A stretch of 64,000 nucleotides of DNA, from positions 62,001 to 126,000 of the forward strand of contig NZ_JABFHF010000011.1 of assembly GCF_015476655.1 (NCBI RefSeq). Reading direction: 5' to 3'. The position numbers and the translations under genes were made by a program. This DNA comes from Aquiflexum lacus (GTDB taxonomy: Bacteria > Bacteroidota > Bacteroidia > Cytophagales > Cyclobacteriaceae). The notes beneath the pieces were generated by a model. That model was not told the origin of the DNA and did no database searches. It was given only the letters and a program-made list of their open reading frames with translations. Within the stretch, counting starts at the first letter, position 1; every line of letters begins with the position of its first letter. This document shows, one piece after another, positions 1-8,558 of this stretch.

Positions 1-391
1 CGAAGACCTTTTGGCTTTGATGCAGCAATTTGCTGCGGATTACACCAATACATTTATCGCACTACAAACCGGAGATTTTTCGGGTGAAGCTTTCTTTGAA
101 ACTTCAGCCTTTCAGGAATGGTACTTGAATTGGGTGAAGCAGGTGACCCGGAATGGCAGGACTTTGGAAGATGTACAGAAGTCCATGAATTCCTACAATC
201 CATCCTTTATCCCCAGAAACCATTTTGTTGAAAATGCTTTAGATAATGCGGCACTTAATAATGATTATCAGTTATTTAAAGAACTTCATCAACTATTGAA
301 AAACCCCTACAACCCTGATCCCACCAAAAGCCATTATCAGTCTCCACCTCCTAATGGAGATGCAGGATATCAGACTTTTTGTGGGACTTGA
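1..391 (+). CDS. selO: Protein adenylyltransferase SelO (YdiU family), C-terminal part
   Basis: Only the last ~130 residues are in the window; the frame is open from the first bases. The end carries the typical SelO tail: NPSFIPRNH, then an acidic/aromatic stretch, KNPYNPDP, a YQSPPP motif and a final YQTFCGT. SelO is a pseudokinase-fold enzyme that transfers AMP to protein Ser/Thr/Tyr residues and acts in redox stress responses in other bacteria. The kinase-like core lies outside the window, so activity cannot be judged. The gene is followed by a repeat-filled gap rather than an operon partner. Confidence 0.85.
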   Translation, partial: EDLLALMQQFAADYTNTFIALQTGDFSGEAFFETSAFQEWYLNWVKQVTRNGRTLEDVQKSMNSYNPSFIPRNHFVENALDNAALNNDYQLFKELHQLLKNPYNPDPTKSHYQSPPPNGDAGYQTFCGT

Positions 392-471
392 TTGGGACTT
401 GTTTTTTGGATTATTACTACAAAATTGTAGGAGTTAACTAAAACAGCATTAAAGAGAAGCGAAGAACTTTG

Positions 472-566
472 CCTTGTCACCTCGACGGCAGGTCTTGTCC
501 GCCGAGGTGGAAGAGGTCTAATTCCTTAGGTTTATAGATTTCTCTCTACGTTCGAAATGACAAAGG
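472..566. repeat. Dispersed palindromic repeat, copy 1
   Basis: The unit opens with CCTTGTCACCTCGACGG and closes with CGTTCGAAATGACAAAGGG; the ends are imperfect inverted repeats (TTGTCAnnTCGA against TCGAAATGACAA). The inner part reads GAGGTCTAATTCCT, then GATTTCTCTC. A second copy lies at 623-699. This copy carries an extra short GC-rich inverted segment (CGACGGCAG / GTCCGCCGAGG). It looks like a non-coding MITE-like or REP-like element; no coding capacity is seen. Confidence 0.7.
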
Positions 567-622
567 GAAGGTCAATGCATGGGTTTAATCAAAATCTGCA
601 ATCAAGACTTAGGAAAACTTCA

Positions 623-699
623 CCTTGTCACCTCGACGGCTGGAGAGGTCTAATTCCTGCAGGCTTTCTAGATATCTCTCTTCGTTCGATATGACAAGG
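623..699. repeat. Dispersed palindromic repeat, copy 2
   Basis: Same order of blocks as the copy at 472-566 (CCTTGTCACCTCGACGG, GAGGTCTAATTCCT, TCTCTCTTCGTTCGA, ATGACAAGG) but about 18 bp shorter, lacking the GC-rich insert. Its termini CCTTGTCA and TGACAAGG are perfect 8-bp inverted repeats. The two copies lie head to tail between selO and the convergent esterase gene. Confidence 0.7.
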
Positions 700-771
700 C
701 AAAGTCTTTTCTATACTTGAATGCTATTTTATAGTTCAAATTTTCAATATCCAAACTTTAAAATGACCTCA

Positions 772-1641
772 CTATTTCTGATGAAAGGTCTCTGAAACAA
801 ATCCCAAAACCTCCGGCAATGATTCCCGCCAATAAGTCCAATTATGGGCGCCGTCACGGATTCTGAACTCGTGGGGGATTTCTTTTTTCTTCATAGCAAT
901 ATGCACCAAGCTGTTTCCTTCATACAAGAAATCATCATCCCCGCAATCAAAATACCACTTGATGGATTTCATTTTTTCAGGATCATTGAGTTCGATTTGT
1001 CTTAAGGCCTGATGCCTGTCATAGTAGGCAGTTAGCGTATTTGGATTTTTAACAGTGACTTTTTGGGTTTTCAATCCTTGTTTGAATTCTTCAAAAGTAT
1101 TGTTTCTCACCGCTGCACTCAGTGGACATGCAGAAGAAAACAAATCGGGTCTATGCATGGCGTAGAAAAAGGTTCCTCCGCCGCCCATAGAGAGTCCTGC
1201 TATGGCACGGTACCTTTTTTCGGATTTGATCCGGTATTTCTTTTCTACTTCGGGCATCAATTCCTCAAAAAAGAAATCCTCATATCGCCACTCATTATTG
1301 ACATCGTTGAAATAGCCCCGTCTTCCGGTATTGGCATCAGGCATGACGATGATCATGGCAGTGGCTTTCCCTTCCTTGATGGCCTGATCTGCAATATGTT
1401 GCACTTCCCCAAATTGCACCCAACCCGTTTGGTCATCACCGGCACCATGCAGCAGGTATAGCACAGGGTAGGAGCGTTCAGAACTTTCATATCCGGGAGG
1501 AAGGTAAATGGCGTATTTCCTTTCCATATTCAGGATTTTACTGTTCATGGTGAGGTTGTCGAATACTTTGCTTTCCTGCGCTGATAAGGATTGTAGGCTG
1601 AAAGTAAGAATTGCCAGTAAGAGAATTTTCAATCGGTTCAT
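772..1641 (-). CDS. Exported esterase of the esterase D / feruloyl-esterase-like alpha/beta-hydrolase family
   Basis: 289 residues with a signal peptide (about 1-21, ending SLSAQ). It is an alpha/beta hydrolase of the putative-esterase family (PF00756 type, as in XynZ feruloyl esterase modules). The nucleophile elbow GLSMGG places Ser151, an acidic cluster DCGDDD near 232-237 supplies the acid, and GAHNWTYW supplies His266. LLHGAGDD near 64-70 fits the oxyanion-hole strand. The likely role is hydrolysis of ester-linked acyl or aromatic groups on plant or algal polysaccharides, in the periplasm or outside. The natural ester is not deducible. Single gene, no partner. Confidence 0.85.
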   Translation of the reverse strand: MNRLKILLLAILTFSLQSLSAQESKVFDNLTMNSKILNMERKYAIYLPPGYESSERSYPVLYLLHGAGDDQTGWVQFGEVQHIADQAIKEGKATAMIIVMPDANTGRRGYFNDVNNEWRYEDFFFEELMPEVEKKYRIKSEKRYRAIAGLSMGGGGTFFYAMHRPDLFSSACPLSAAVRNNTFEEFKQGLKTQKVTVKNPNTLTAYYDRHQALRQIELNDPEKMKSIKWYFDCGDDDFLYEGNSLVHIAMKKKEIPHEFRIRDGAHNWTYWRESLPEVLGFVSETFHQK

Positions 1642-1721
1642 TTGGTTTGGGTTTGATTTTGGATTTAGGCATAGACTTGGTTTCTCAGAACCCTAAATCT
1701 TAATGCAATCTTTTCAAGTTT

Positions 1722-1828
1722 ACGCGAGGAGGACGACGGCGGACCGGGCCGGCCTTGGCCTTGTGCTCGGATAGGATTCCGCCGTCTTGACTTTTTTGGT
1801 TACTTTTTTTGTCAAGAAAAAAAGTAAC
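1722..1828. repeat. Composite intergenic repeat: GC-rich hairpin plus GTTAC(T)7 hairpin
   Basis: A GC-rich patch bounded by GACGGCGGA (1735-1743) and TCCGCCGTC (1778-1786), a perfect 9-bp inverted repeat, is followed by a perfect 12-bp stem: GTTACTTTTTTT (1799-1810), loop GTCAAG, then AAAAAAAGTAAC (1817-1828). The patch is far richer in GC than its surroundings. It lies in the 394-bp gap upstream of two divergent genes, so it is not a terminator for either. A mobile, repeat-type origin is likely; the rest of the gap shows nothing else. Confidence 0.6.
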
Positions 1829-2035
1829 TATATAGACTGACATTCGATTTTAGCAGGTGTTTCAGAATCCAAAAGAACTCATATTCCAGATTTATGAAAT
1901 CACATTTCAATTTATCTCTAAAAACCCCCACTACAAACAAATACTTGCCATAAGGACACAAACTGCATCCAACGGTCAATTTATCCTTTTGAACCCAATT
2001 CAAAAAACCTATATTGTCTTATCAACCCTCGAACT

Positions 2036-2992
2036 ATGAATAGAAGAAAATTTATCCAAAACACCTCTATTGCCTCCATGGGATTGGCATCCATGCCATT
2101 TTCTAATTTATACGCCAATCAAGATCCAAGCAGAAAATTCAAAATCTCCCTCAATCCCGGAATCATTGGGGTTAAGGCAAACTTTTCGCAGACCCTAGAC
2201 TACGCCATTCAGTATGGCTATGAAGCCATCAGTCCATTTACCCAGGAAGTGATGGAAAACTATTCAGCCGGACTACTGAATGAAATTCTGGCCAAAATGA
2301 AATCGCATAATATCAGTTATGATTCCATCAATATCCCGGTGGAATACAGGAGGGACAAGATCCGATTCCATGATGACTTCAAAAAACTGAGAGTGTTCTG
2401 TGAGGCCATGGAAAAACAGGGTGCCACCCGCATCAATACCTGGATTTTTTCCTCACATGCTGAACTGACTTACAATGAAAACATGAAGGAACATGCCTAC
2501 CGCTTGGGTGAATGTGCCAAAGTCATGAAAGACCATGGCATTATGTTGGGACTTGAATACCTGGGGACCAGGCCATTGGTGGTTGGGGCACGCTATCCCT
2601 TTATCAGTACCATGAAAGAAGGCAAGGAACTGATCGGAGAAATAGGACAAAGCAATGTGGGATTTGTCCTGGACAGCTTCCATTGGTACTGTGCCGCAGA
2701 TACCCTGGAAGATATCCGCAGCCTCAAACCGGAGGATATCATTGTCGTCGACATCAACGATGCCCGTGCCGACTTCACCCGTGAAACCCAAGTGGACGGC
2801 AAGCGGGAACTCCCCATGGCTACCGGGGTGATACCCATCAAAGAATTTATGCAGGGCATAGTGGACATCGGATATAGCGGACCCGTCAGAACAGAACCCT
2901 TTAATCAGGCCCTTAATGATCTGGAAAATGAGGAGGCTTTGAGAGTAAATATGGAGGCGATTAAGAAGACTTTGGGGACGGTGGGGTTGTGA
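2036..2992 (+). CDS. Exported sugar-phosphate isomerase/epimerase (xylose isomerase-like TIM barrel)
   Basis: 318 residues beginning MNRRKFIQNTS, a twin-arginine-like leader usual for this family in Bacteroidota, followed by a weakly hydrophobic segment to about residue 28. The rest fits an AP endonuclease 2-type TIM barrel: metal-ligand-like residues lie in GLEYLG (about 172), VLDSFHWY (about 211), VVDIND (about 237) and TEPFN (about 285). Relatives isomerise or epimerise sugars or ketoses such as hydroxypyruvate and tagatose; the substrate here is unknown. It stands alone, followed by the McrBC block. Confidence 0.75.
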   Translation: MNRRKFIQNTSIASMGLASMPFSNLYANQDPSRKFKISLNPGIIGVKANFSQTLDYAIQYGYEAISPFTQEVMENYSAGLLNEILAKMKSHNISYDSINIPVEYRRDKIRFHDDFKKLRVFCEAMEKQGATRINTWIFSSHAELTYNENMKEHAYRLGECAKVMKDHGIMLGLEYLGTRPLVVGARYPFISTMKEGKELIGEIGQSNVGFVLDSFHWYCAADTLEDIRSLKPEDIIVVDINDARADFTRETQVDGKRELPMATGVIPIKEFMQGIVDIGYSGPVRTEPFNQALNDLENEEALRVNMEAIKKTLGTVGL

Positions 2993-3163
2993 TTTTTTTG
3001 GTTTTGGGAAAGTGAAAATACCGTGTTTAGGGTATTTTTTGGTAAAGGCTAAATGATTAGGTTTAGAAAATAGAAGTGTAGAAACCATACTTGTTTACCC
3101 GAAATTAACAAATTGGTCTATTTCCAGACTGTTAAGAGAGTTGGCACCAAAAATAGATTTTAA

Positions 3164-5908
3164 ATGAGTACAGAAAAACTTAGCGAGAAAGCAAAAAAAT
3201 ACTCCTTGTCGGATGAAATAATTCAGAAGAGAGAGAATGACAGGCTTTCTTTCATTGAAAAATTCCCTCTTGAAAAGATAAAAGACCTATCAATTGATCA
3301 GTTCGTTCAGGGTACAAATGAAAACAGTTTTTGCTATTGGTTAGAATTTAAAAAAATAGGTTTTGGAATTGGAGGTGGGAATGCCTCCAAGTTCGGGATA
3401 TATAAAACAAAAAATAAGGAAAAGGAAGTATATGCTACTGGGTATGGTAAAAATAAGACTTATCTAAATGAAAATGATGCGGAACAATATTTCTCTGAAT
3501 TACTCTCAAAAATTCTAACAGCGCTAGATTACACAAATAATGATAAGATTGATAAAATTAAAGAACTTGATATTCCCATGTGGAACATGGTTCTTCAAAA
3601 AATTCTATCAATCTATTACCCGGAGAAATTTCTTACAATTGGATCATCTACTGTTCTTATTAAATGTGCCAAAGAATTAGGGATTATTGAAATTGAACTT
3701 TCTTCTGAAAATTCAATTCAGATTAATCACGAATGCAAAAAAGCGATCAGTAGCAACCCAATTTATTCCAATTGGCCATACGAGAAAATAGGTGCTTTTA
3801 TTTGGGAAGCATTTGATGGAGAAGACGAAAAAAGGAAAAGTAAAAAGTCTGTTAAATTCTACTTAGTTGGAGCCTATTGGGATGGAAGTAATCCCGCTGA
3901 CCAAACATCAAGGTTTTTGGAAAATGGAATTTGGGAAAATGGTTATGATGACAAATTTGTTGATGATGTAAAAAGCGTTCCTAAGGGAAGTAAAATAGCA
4001 ATCAAAGCGGCTTTTACCAGAGAGAAAACAAAATCAGTCATGGCTATCAAAGCCATGGGTATTGTTTCTGAAAATCATGGAGATGGTAAAAAATTAGACG
4101 TTCAATGGGAAAAAGAATTTTCTCCATTTGAAGTTGACTTTTCCGGAGGGTATTGGGCTACTATTAAAGAGGTAAAAAATGAAGACCACATAAATCAAAT
4201 CTTTAATCGTTCATCAAAAAAAGCTAATCCAAATTTATTTGAAACAGTAAAATATAAATTTGAACCTGGTGTATTCGAAAACTATATCCATTTTCTGAGA
4301 AAAATTTTAAGAGGCTTGGAAATCATACCAAATGATAATCGTATAGTATTCAGTGTTAGAGATAATAGACTAAATTTCACGGTCGGACAGCGATATAGTT
4401 TTAATCTCTATCTAAATGACTCTCGGGGAGTGTATGGTGTTATTTCAAAAAGAAAACTTGATCAAAATAGTGAACCGTATGACGGTAACCCACCACAACC
4501 TTTTTATACATATTTTGAAGAATTCTCTCCATCTAACTCGGATTGGAGTTCAGTTATAGAAGCGATTAAAGACGAGCTCGACAAAACTTACAAATCTGGG
4601 TTTAGAAGACATAATAATTCGGATTTTGAAAATTATGTTTTTGATATCGAATCTGAAATAAATGCAAATGATGCAAAAATGAATTATCCTCTCAATTCAA
4701 TACTATATGGACCTCCTGGAACTGGTAAAACATACAATACCATTTTAAGAGCAGCAGAAATTATTGAAAATCGAACTATTGACTCTTATGATGAAGCAAT
4801 GGAAATATTCAAAACTAATCTTCACAATCAAATTGAGTTTATCACTTTTCATCAGAATTATAGCTATGAGGATTTCATTCAGGGATTAAGACCTGAAACA
4901 GATATCAAATCTTCCTTAGTATTTGACAAAAAAGATGGAGTGTTCAAAAAGATTGCTGATAAAGCGCTAGAAAATCTAAAACTTGCTCAAAAGGCACCCG
5001 ACGAACTTTCTAATGAAGCCAAGTTTGATAAAGCTCTCGAATTATTTTCAGATAAATTACTAGAAAGCGATGATAACTTCAAAATCAATGACACTGCCTA
5101 CATATTTGAAGTGGAAGAAGAGGCATTTAGATACAAAGGTGAAAAATGGACAAACCATGCGAATGGTTTACGGATGAAATTCAGTGATTTAAAAGAATTT
5201 TATAGAAATAGTGTCAAAAGCAGAAAAGATGTTAAAGGTTTGTCAAGTATTTCTGGTCTCGCCAATCAGCATGCAACTTATTACTATTTAGTATATGCAG
5301 AAATTCTTAAATATTTGCCTAAGAAAACAGAAGGCCCCCAAAAAGTAAATCGTAAAAATTTTGTAATCATTATAGATGAGATCAACAGAGCTAATATTTC
5401 ACGAGTTTTCGGTGAGTTGATTACTCTAATTGAACCTGATAAACGGTCTCATGGAACTGTTCCTTTAGAGGCCCGATTACCATCTGGAGATCCATTTATT
5501 GTACCTTCAAATCTTTACATCATTGGCACAATGAACACTGCTGATAAGTCTATTGCATTATTGGATATTGCATTGAGAAGGAGGTTTGAATTTGAACCAA
5601 TGTATCCTAAGTACTCAGAGGATGGACTTAATGTTAATGATGAAAATGTTTTAAAATCAATTAATCAATCAATTATTTCTGACAAAGGACATGATTTCCA
5701 AATAGGTCACTCTTATTTTATGGATTCAAAAGAAGACCCTTATGATTTAAAAAGAAGAATGAATGTAAAAGTCATTCCTCTTTTATTAGAGTACTTCATG
5801 AATGATTCAAAAGCAGTCACTCAAATAATTTCCAAAGCATTATCTGACACAAAATTTGGTATTGTTGATAAATCTTGGCCATTAAAAATTTCTGAAAAGA
5901 ATGATTAA
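3164..5908 (+). CDS. mcrB: McrB-like AAA+ GTPase of a McrBC-type (type IV) restriction system
   Basis: 914 residues. The motor is C-terminal: Walker A GPPGTGKT at about 516-523, Walker B IIIDEINRANISRVFGEL with the DE pair near 738-739, and the McrB signature MNTADKS near 790 that marks GTP-using McrB proteins. McrB rings translocate DNA by GTP hydrolysis and activate the McrC nuclease at modified sites. E. coli McrB has ~460 residues; here ~500 extra N-terminal residues are present. They form an alpha/beta region (about 1-220) and a domain at about 227-345 starting FYLVGAYWDG that looks PUA/EVE-like and could read the modified base. That domain assignment is tentative. The stop overlaps mcrC by 8 bp. 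Both genes are visibly more AT-rich than their neighbours, which suggests transfer. Confidence 0.88.
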   Translation: MSTEKLSEKAKKYSLSDEIIQKRENDRLSFIEKFPLEKIKDLSIDQFVQGTNENSFCYWLEFKKIGFGIGGGNASKFGIYKTKNKEKEVYATGYGKNKTYLNENDAEQYFSELLSKILTALDYTNNDKIDKIKELDIPMWNMVLQKILSIYYPEKFLTIGSSTVLIKCAKELGIIEIELSSENSIQINHECKKAISSNPIYSNWPYEKIGAFIWEAFDGEDEKRKSKKSVKFYLVGAYWDGSNPADQTSRFLENGIWENGYDDKFVDDVKSVPKGSKIAIKAAFTREKTKSVMAIKAMGIVSENHGDGKKLDVQWEKEFSPFEVDFSGGYWATIKEVKNEDHINQIFNRSSKKANPNLFETVKYKFEPGVFENYIHFLRKILRGLEIIPNDNRIVFSVRDNRLNFTVGQRYSFNLYLNDSRGVYGVISKRKLDQNSEPYDGNPPQPFYTYFEEFSPSNSDWSSVIEAIKDELDKTYKSGFRRHNNSDFENYVFDIESEINANDAKMNYPLNSILYGPPGTGKTYNTILRAAEIIENRTIDSYDEAMEIFKTNLHNQIEFITFHQNYSYEDFIQGLRPETDIKSSLVFDKKDGVFKKIADKALENLKLAQKAPDELSNEAKFDKALELFSDKLLESDDNFKINDTAYIFEVEEEAFRYKGEKWTNHANGLRMKFSDLKEFYRNSVKSRKDVKGLSSISGLANQHATYYYLVYAEILKYLPKKTEGPQKVNRKNFVIIIDEINRANISRVFGELITLIEPDKRSHGTVPLEARLPSGDPFIVPSNLYIIGTMNTADKSIALLDIALRRRFEFEPMYPKYSEDGLNVNDENVLKSINQSIISDKGHDFQIGHSYFMDSKEDPYDLKRRMNVKVIPLLLEYFMNDSKAVTQIISKALSDTKFGIVDKSWPLKISEKND

Positions 5909-7283
5909 CCTCTTTGAATATCAAAACAAGGTAAACATTCAAGATACATTTGATGGCTTGGAAGGATTTCTTGACGAAATCTGGAACAGCCGTGAAAAGA
6001 ATTCTTTTTATTCCGAGAATGGAGATGAAAAAATAGAATCACAAAGGTTTCTTCAATTTATCCATAAAACGAATGAAATAAAATCCAATAAATACGTTGG
6101 GGTAATTCATTATAACGATAAGAATATAAACCTTATACCTAAGATTTTTTTCGATCCTAATAAAAACTATACAGCCGAAACTGAAGAACTAAAAAACGAA
6201 ATAAATCAAATACAAAATCACATTCTTTGGTGGTTAAGTTATTGTCGAAAAATCAAATTCCCAAAGTATCAAACTTCTTTGGGCAGTGCAAAAAGTGATT
6301 TTTTTGAAGTTTTAATTTATTTATTTTCAAAATACACAAGGCAGCTATTAAACTCGTCCATATTCCAGCAGTATGAAGAAGTAAATCGTGAATTGCCATT
6401 TATCAAAGGAAGGTTAAATATAAATGAATACATTAATGAGAATTTAAGCAAAGGGAGATGGCATAAACTCAATTGTACATATGATGCCTTTGTTTTTGAT
6501 AACGAATTCAATCGAATCATAAAATACGTTACTACGCTTTTATTTAATGTTACTTCTAATCAAGACAATAAAAAGAATTTAAGGGAGATCCTTTTCATCT
6601 TAGATGAGGTGTCGGAAGAAAGAGCAACTGCTGAGCAATGTTCTAGAATTTCGTTTAATCCTATGTTTGGTGAGTTTGAAACAGTCAGGGATTACTGTCA
6701 ATTATTTCTTACAAATTGTATTTCATTTGACTATAAAAATGATTTAAAACTATTTGCCTTTCTACTTCCAATGGAATACGTCTTTGAAGACTTTATTTTT
6801 GGCTTCATTGATAAAGAACTGGAAAGTGTAACGGCTAAAGCACAGAGAAGCGACATTTTTTTGGACGAAGAAAAAGTATTCAACCTTAAGCCTGATTTAT
6901 GGCTAAAAACAAATCATAAATCCCTGATTGCAGACACAAAATACAAAATTGTTTATTCAGATGAGAAAGACCCCAAAAAAGGAATTTCTCAAAACGATCT
7001 ATATCAAATGCTTGCATATGCCATTAGGTTTGAAGTAGATGAAATAATCCTATTTTACCCAAATACAATTAAACAAGGTCAGGAAGCAGCAACAGAATTG
7101 ACAGTTATTGATGCTTTGGCAGATGGCAAAGAAATATCTATTAGGGCATTTCAACTTCCAATCATTAATCGCGAATTACTTGAATCGAATTTAATGACCA
7201 AAACTGATTTAAGTGAACTCTTTGAAACAACTAAACAAGGATTGAAAGATAGAATAGAAAAAATTCTGTTACCATTATTTTGA
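5901..7283 (+). CDS. mcrC: McrC-like nuclease subunit of the McrBC system
   Basis: 460 residues, overlapping the upstream mcrB gene by 8 bp, so the two are probably translationally coupled. The C-terminal third holds a PD-(D/E)xK nuclease motif: KPDLW with Asp332, then IADTKYK with Asp345 and Lys347, followed by QNDLYQMLAYA, as in McrC. The N-terminal part would dock on the McrB hexamer. McrC provides DNA cleavage and has no specificity by itself. It is longer than E. coli McrC (~350 residues), as is common in the Bacteroidota lineage. No methylase gene is adjacent, consistent with a modification-dependent system. Confidence 0.88.
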   Translation: MINLFEYQNKVNIQDTFDGLEGFLDEIWNSREKNSFYSENGDEKIESQRFLQFIHKTNEIKSNKYVGVIHYNDKNINLIPKIFFDPNKNYTAETEELKNEINQIQNHILWWLSYCRKIKFPKYQTSLGSAKSDFFEVLIYLFSKYTRQLLNSSIFQQYEEVNRELPFIKGRLNINEYINENLSKGRWHKLNCTYDAFVFDNEFNRIIKYVTTLLFNVTSNQDNKKNLREILFILDEVSEERATAEQCSRISFNPMFGEFETVRDYCQLFLTNCISFDYKNDLKLFAFLLPMEYVFEDFIFGFIDKELESVTAKAQRSDIFLDEEKVFNLKPDLWLKTNHKSLIADTKYKIVYSDEKDPKKGISQNDLYQMLAYAIRFEVDEIILFYPNTIKQGQEAATELTVIDALADGKEISIRAFQLPIINRELLESNLMTKTDLSELFETTKQGLKDRIEKILLPLF

Positions 7284-7292
7284 ACCATAGAT

Positions 7293-7430
7293 ATGAATAC
7301 CAACCATGTTTTTTATGAAGAATAAGCAGGACTTTCAGTTGTCGCAAATTTTGCGATAACCACTCCTTATGGTGCAATCAAAGGCAATCACAATTACAGA
7401 ACCTTACAATTAGGTAACTTATTTCAGTAG
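7293..7430 (+). pseudogene. Fragment of a RhuM-family gene
   Basis: Reading from the ATG at 7293 gives NHVFYEE, a stop, then LSVVANFAITTPYGAIKG and a short unrelated tail ending in TAG. The pieces match the RhuM N-terminal region, where HxxNVFxEGEL is followed by VAxFAT; compare NVFKEGELDEIATVAKFAT in the intact gene at 7653. It is a degenerate, stop-interrupted remnant of a paralogue just upstream of the living copy. Confidence 0.55.
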
Positions 7431-7450
7431 GGTATTGAGTAAAGTTTAAC

Positions 7451-7527
7451 AACCGATCACAAATTGTGACAGGTTCGAAAAGCTGAATCACTTATTGAAA
7501 AATCCCTACGCTTTTTCTAAATTGTAA
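7451..7527 (+). pseudogene. Remnant of an ORF6N-domain gene
   Basis: One frame reads NRSQIVTGSK and, after a one-base shift, KLNHLLKNPYAFSKL then stop. This resembles the LRSQxVT...PYAFTE core of ORF6N domains, DNA-binding domains common in phage and accessory regions of Bacteroidota. The fragment is frameshifted and far too short to be functional. A second copy of the RSQ-VTGSK piece lies at 10931. The rest of the gap to 7652 shows nothing else. Confidence 0.45.
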
Positions 7528-7652
7528 AAACCATAATATGGCATTATTTTAAACTTGATTTTTGTATTGACATGAGCTCAGAATTAATCCTATCCCAAAA
7601 ACAGAGCAACTCTCAAGGATTCCTTGACCATTCAATAAGAAGCTAGCTGTGC

Positions 7653-8549
7653 ATGAAAAACGAAATCATCCTATATCGTCCAAATGAACTTGCCGAACAT
7701 ATTGAGGTGAGGCTTGAAGATGAAACTGTATGGTTGAATAGAAACCAAATTTCAGCGTTGTTTGATAGAGATGTAAAAACTATTGGTAAACATCTTACCA
7801 ATGTATTTAAAGAAGGTGAACTTGATGAAATAGCAACTGTCGCAAAATTTGCGACAGTTCAAAACGAAGGTGGAAGATTGGTGGAACGCCAAATTGAATA
7901 TTACAATCTTGATGTTATCATTTCTGTAGGCTACCGGGTAAAATCTAAACAAGGAACCCAGTTTCGTATTTGGGCGAACCAAGTTCTAAAAGATTATTTA
8001 CTCAAAGGCTACTCCATAAACAACCGAATGAACAGGTTGGAAGATAATTTTGAAACCCTAAAAAACAAAGTAAACGAAATAGACTTACAAATAAGCACAC
8101 ATCTCGTCCCAACCCAAGGCGTCTTTTTCGATGGACAAGTATTTGATGCCTACGAACTCGCTTCCAAAATCATCCGATCTGCTAAGGAAAGGATTATTCT
8201 GATTGACAATTACATTGATGAAACTACATTGACCCATTTAGCTAAAAAGCAAAAAGGAGTGAAAGTGCTGTTGCTTACCAAAACCCCTTCGATAGGCTCA
8301 GGACAGGCAAACAAACAACAGACTTTAGATGTGCAAAAAGCCAATGCGCAATACGGCAACTTTGAACTCAAAATTTTTACCCAAAGCCACGACCGATTTT
8401 TGATTATAGACAACAAAGAGGTTTATCATTTAGGTGCTTCCCTCAAAGATTTGGGGAAGAAGTGGTTTGCTTTCTCTAAATTGGAAGTGAAGTCCGTAGA
8501 AGGTATAATGAATGAAATAAAGAACTTGAATGATAATCAAATCCTCTAA
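7653..8549 (+). CDS. RhuM-family protein fused to a phospholipase D-like domain
   Basis: 298 residues. The N-terminal ~125 residues match the virulence RhuM family: VWLNRNQISALFDRDVKTIGKHLTNVFKEGEL, then YYNLDVIISVGYRVKS and FRIWANQVLKDYLLKGY. A helical linker follows (about 128-150). The C-terminal part resembles a PLD-fold domain: LIDNYIDETTL and HDRFLIIDNKEVYHLGASLKDLG. The usual HxK of PLD enzymes reads HDR, so catalytic activity is doubtful. The protein is probably a DNA-associated accessory factor; its cellular role is unknown. A 25-bp near-perfect palindrome (7835-7859) lies inside the coding region. The family is typical of defence and mobile regions, in keeping with the adjacent McrBC genes. 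Confidence 0.75.
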   Translation: MKNEIILYRPNELAEHIEVRLEDETVWLNRNQISALFDRDVKTIGKHLTNVFKEGELDEIATVAKFATVQNEGGRLVERQIEYYNLDVIISVGYRVKSKQGTQFRIWANQVLKDYLLKGYSINNRMNRLEDNFETLKNKVNEIDLQISTHLVPTQGVFFDGQVFDAYELASKIIRSAKERIILIDNYIDETTLTHLAKKQKGVKVLLLTKTPSIGSGQANKQQTLDVQKANAQYGNFELKIFTQSHDRFLIIDNKEVYHLGASLKDLGKKWFAFSKLEVKSVEGIMNEIKNLNDNQIL

Positions 8550-8558
8550 AATGACCAT

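Noticed and set aside
1063-1461. 132-codon plus-strand frame opposite the esterase
   Set aside because: It lies wholly inside the antisense of a well-supported esterase and has no family resemblance.
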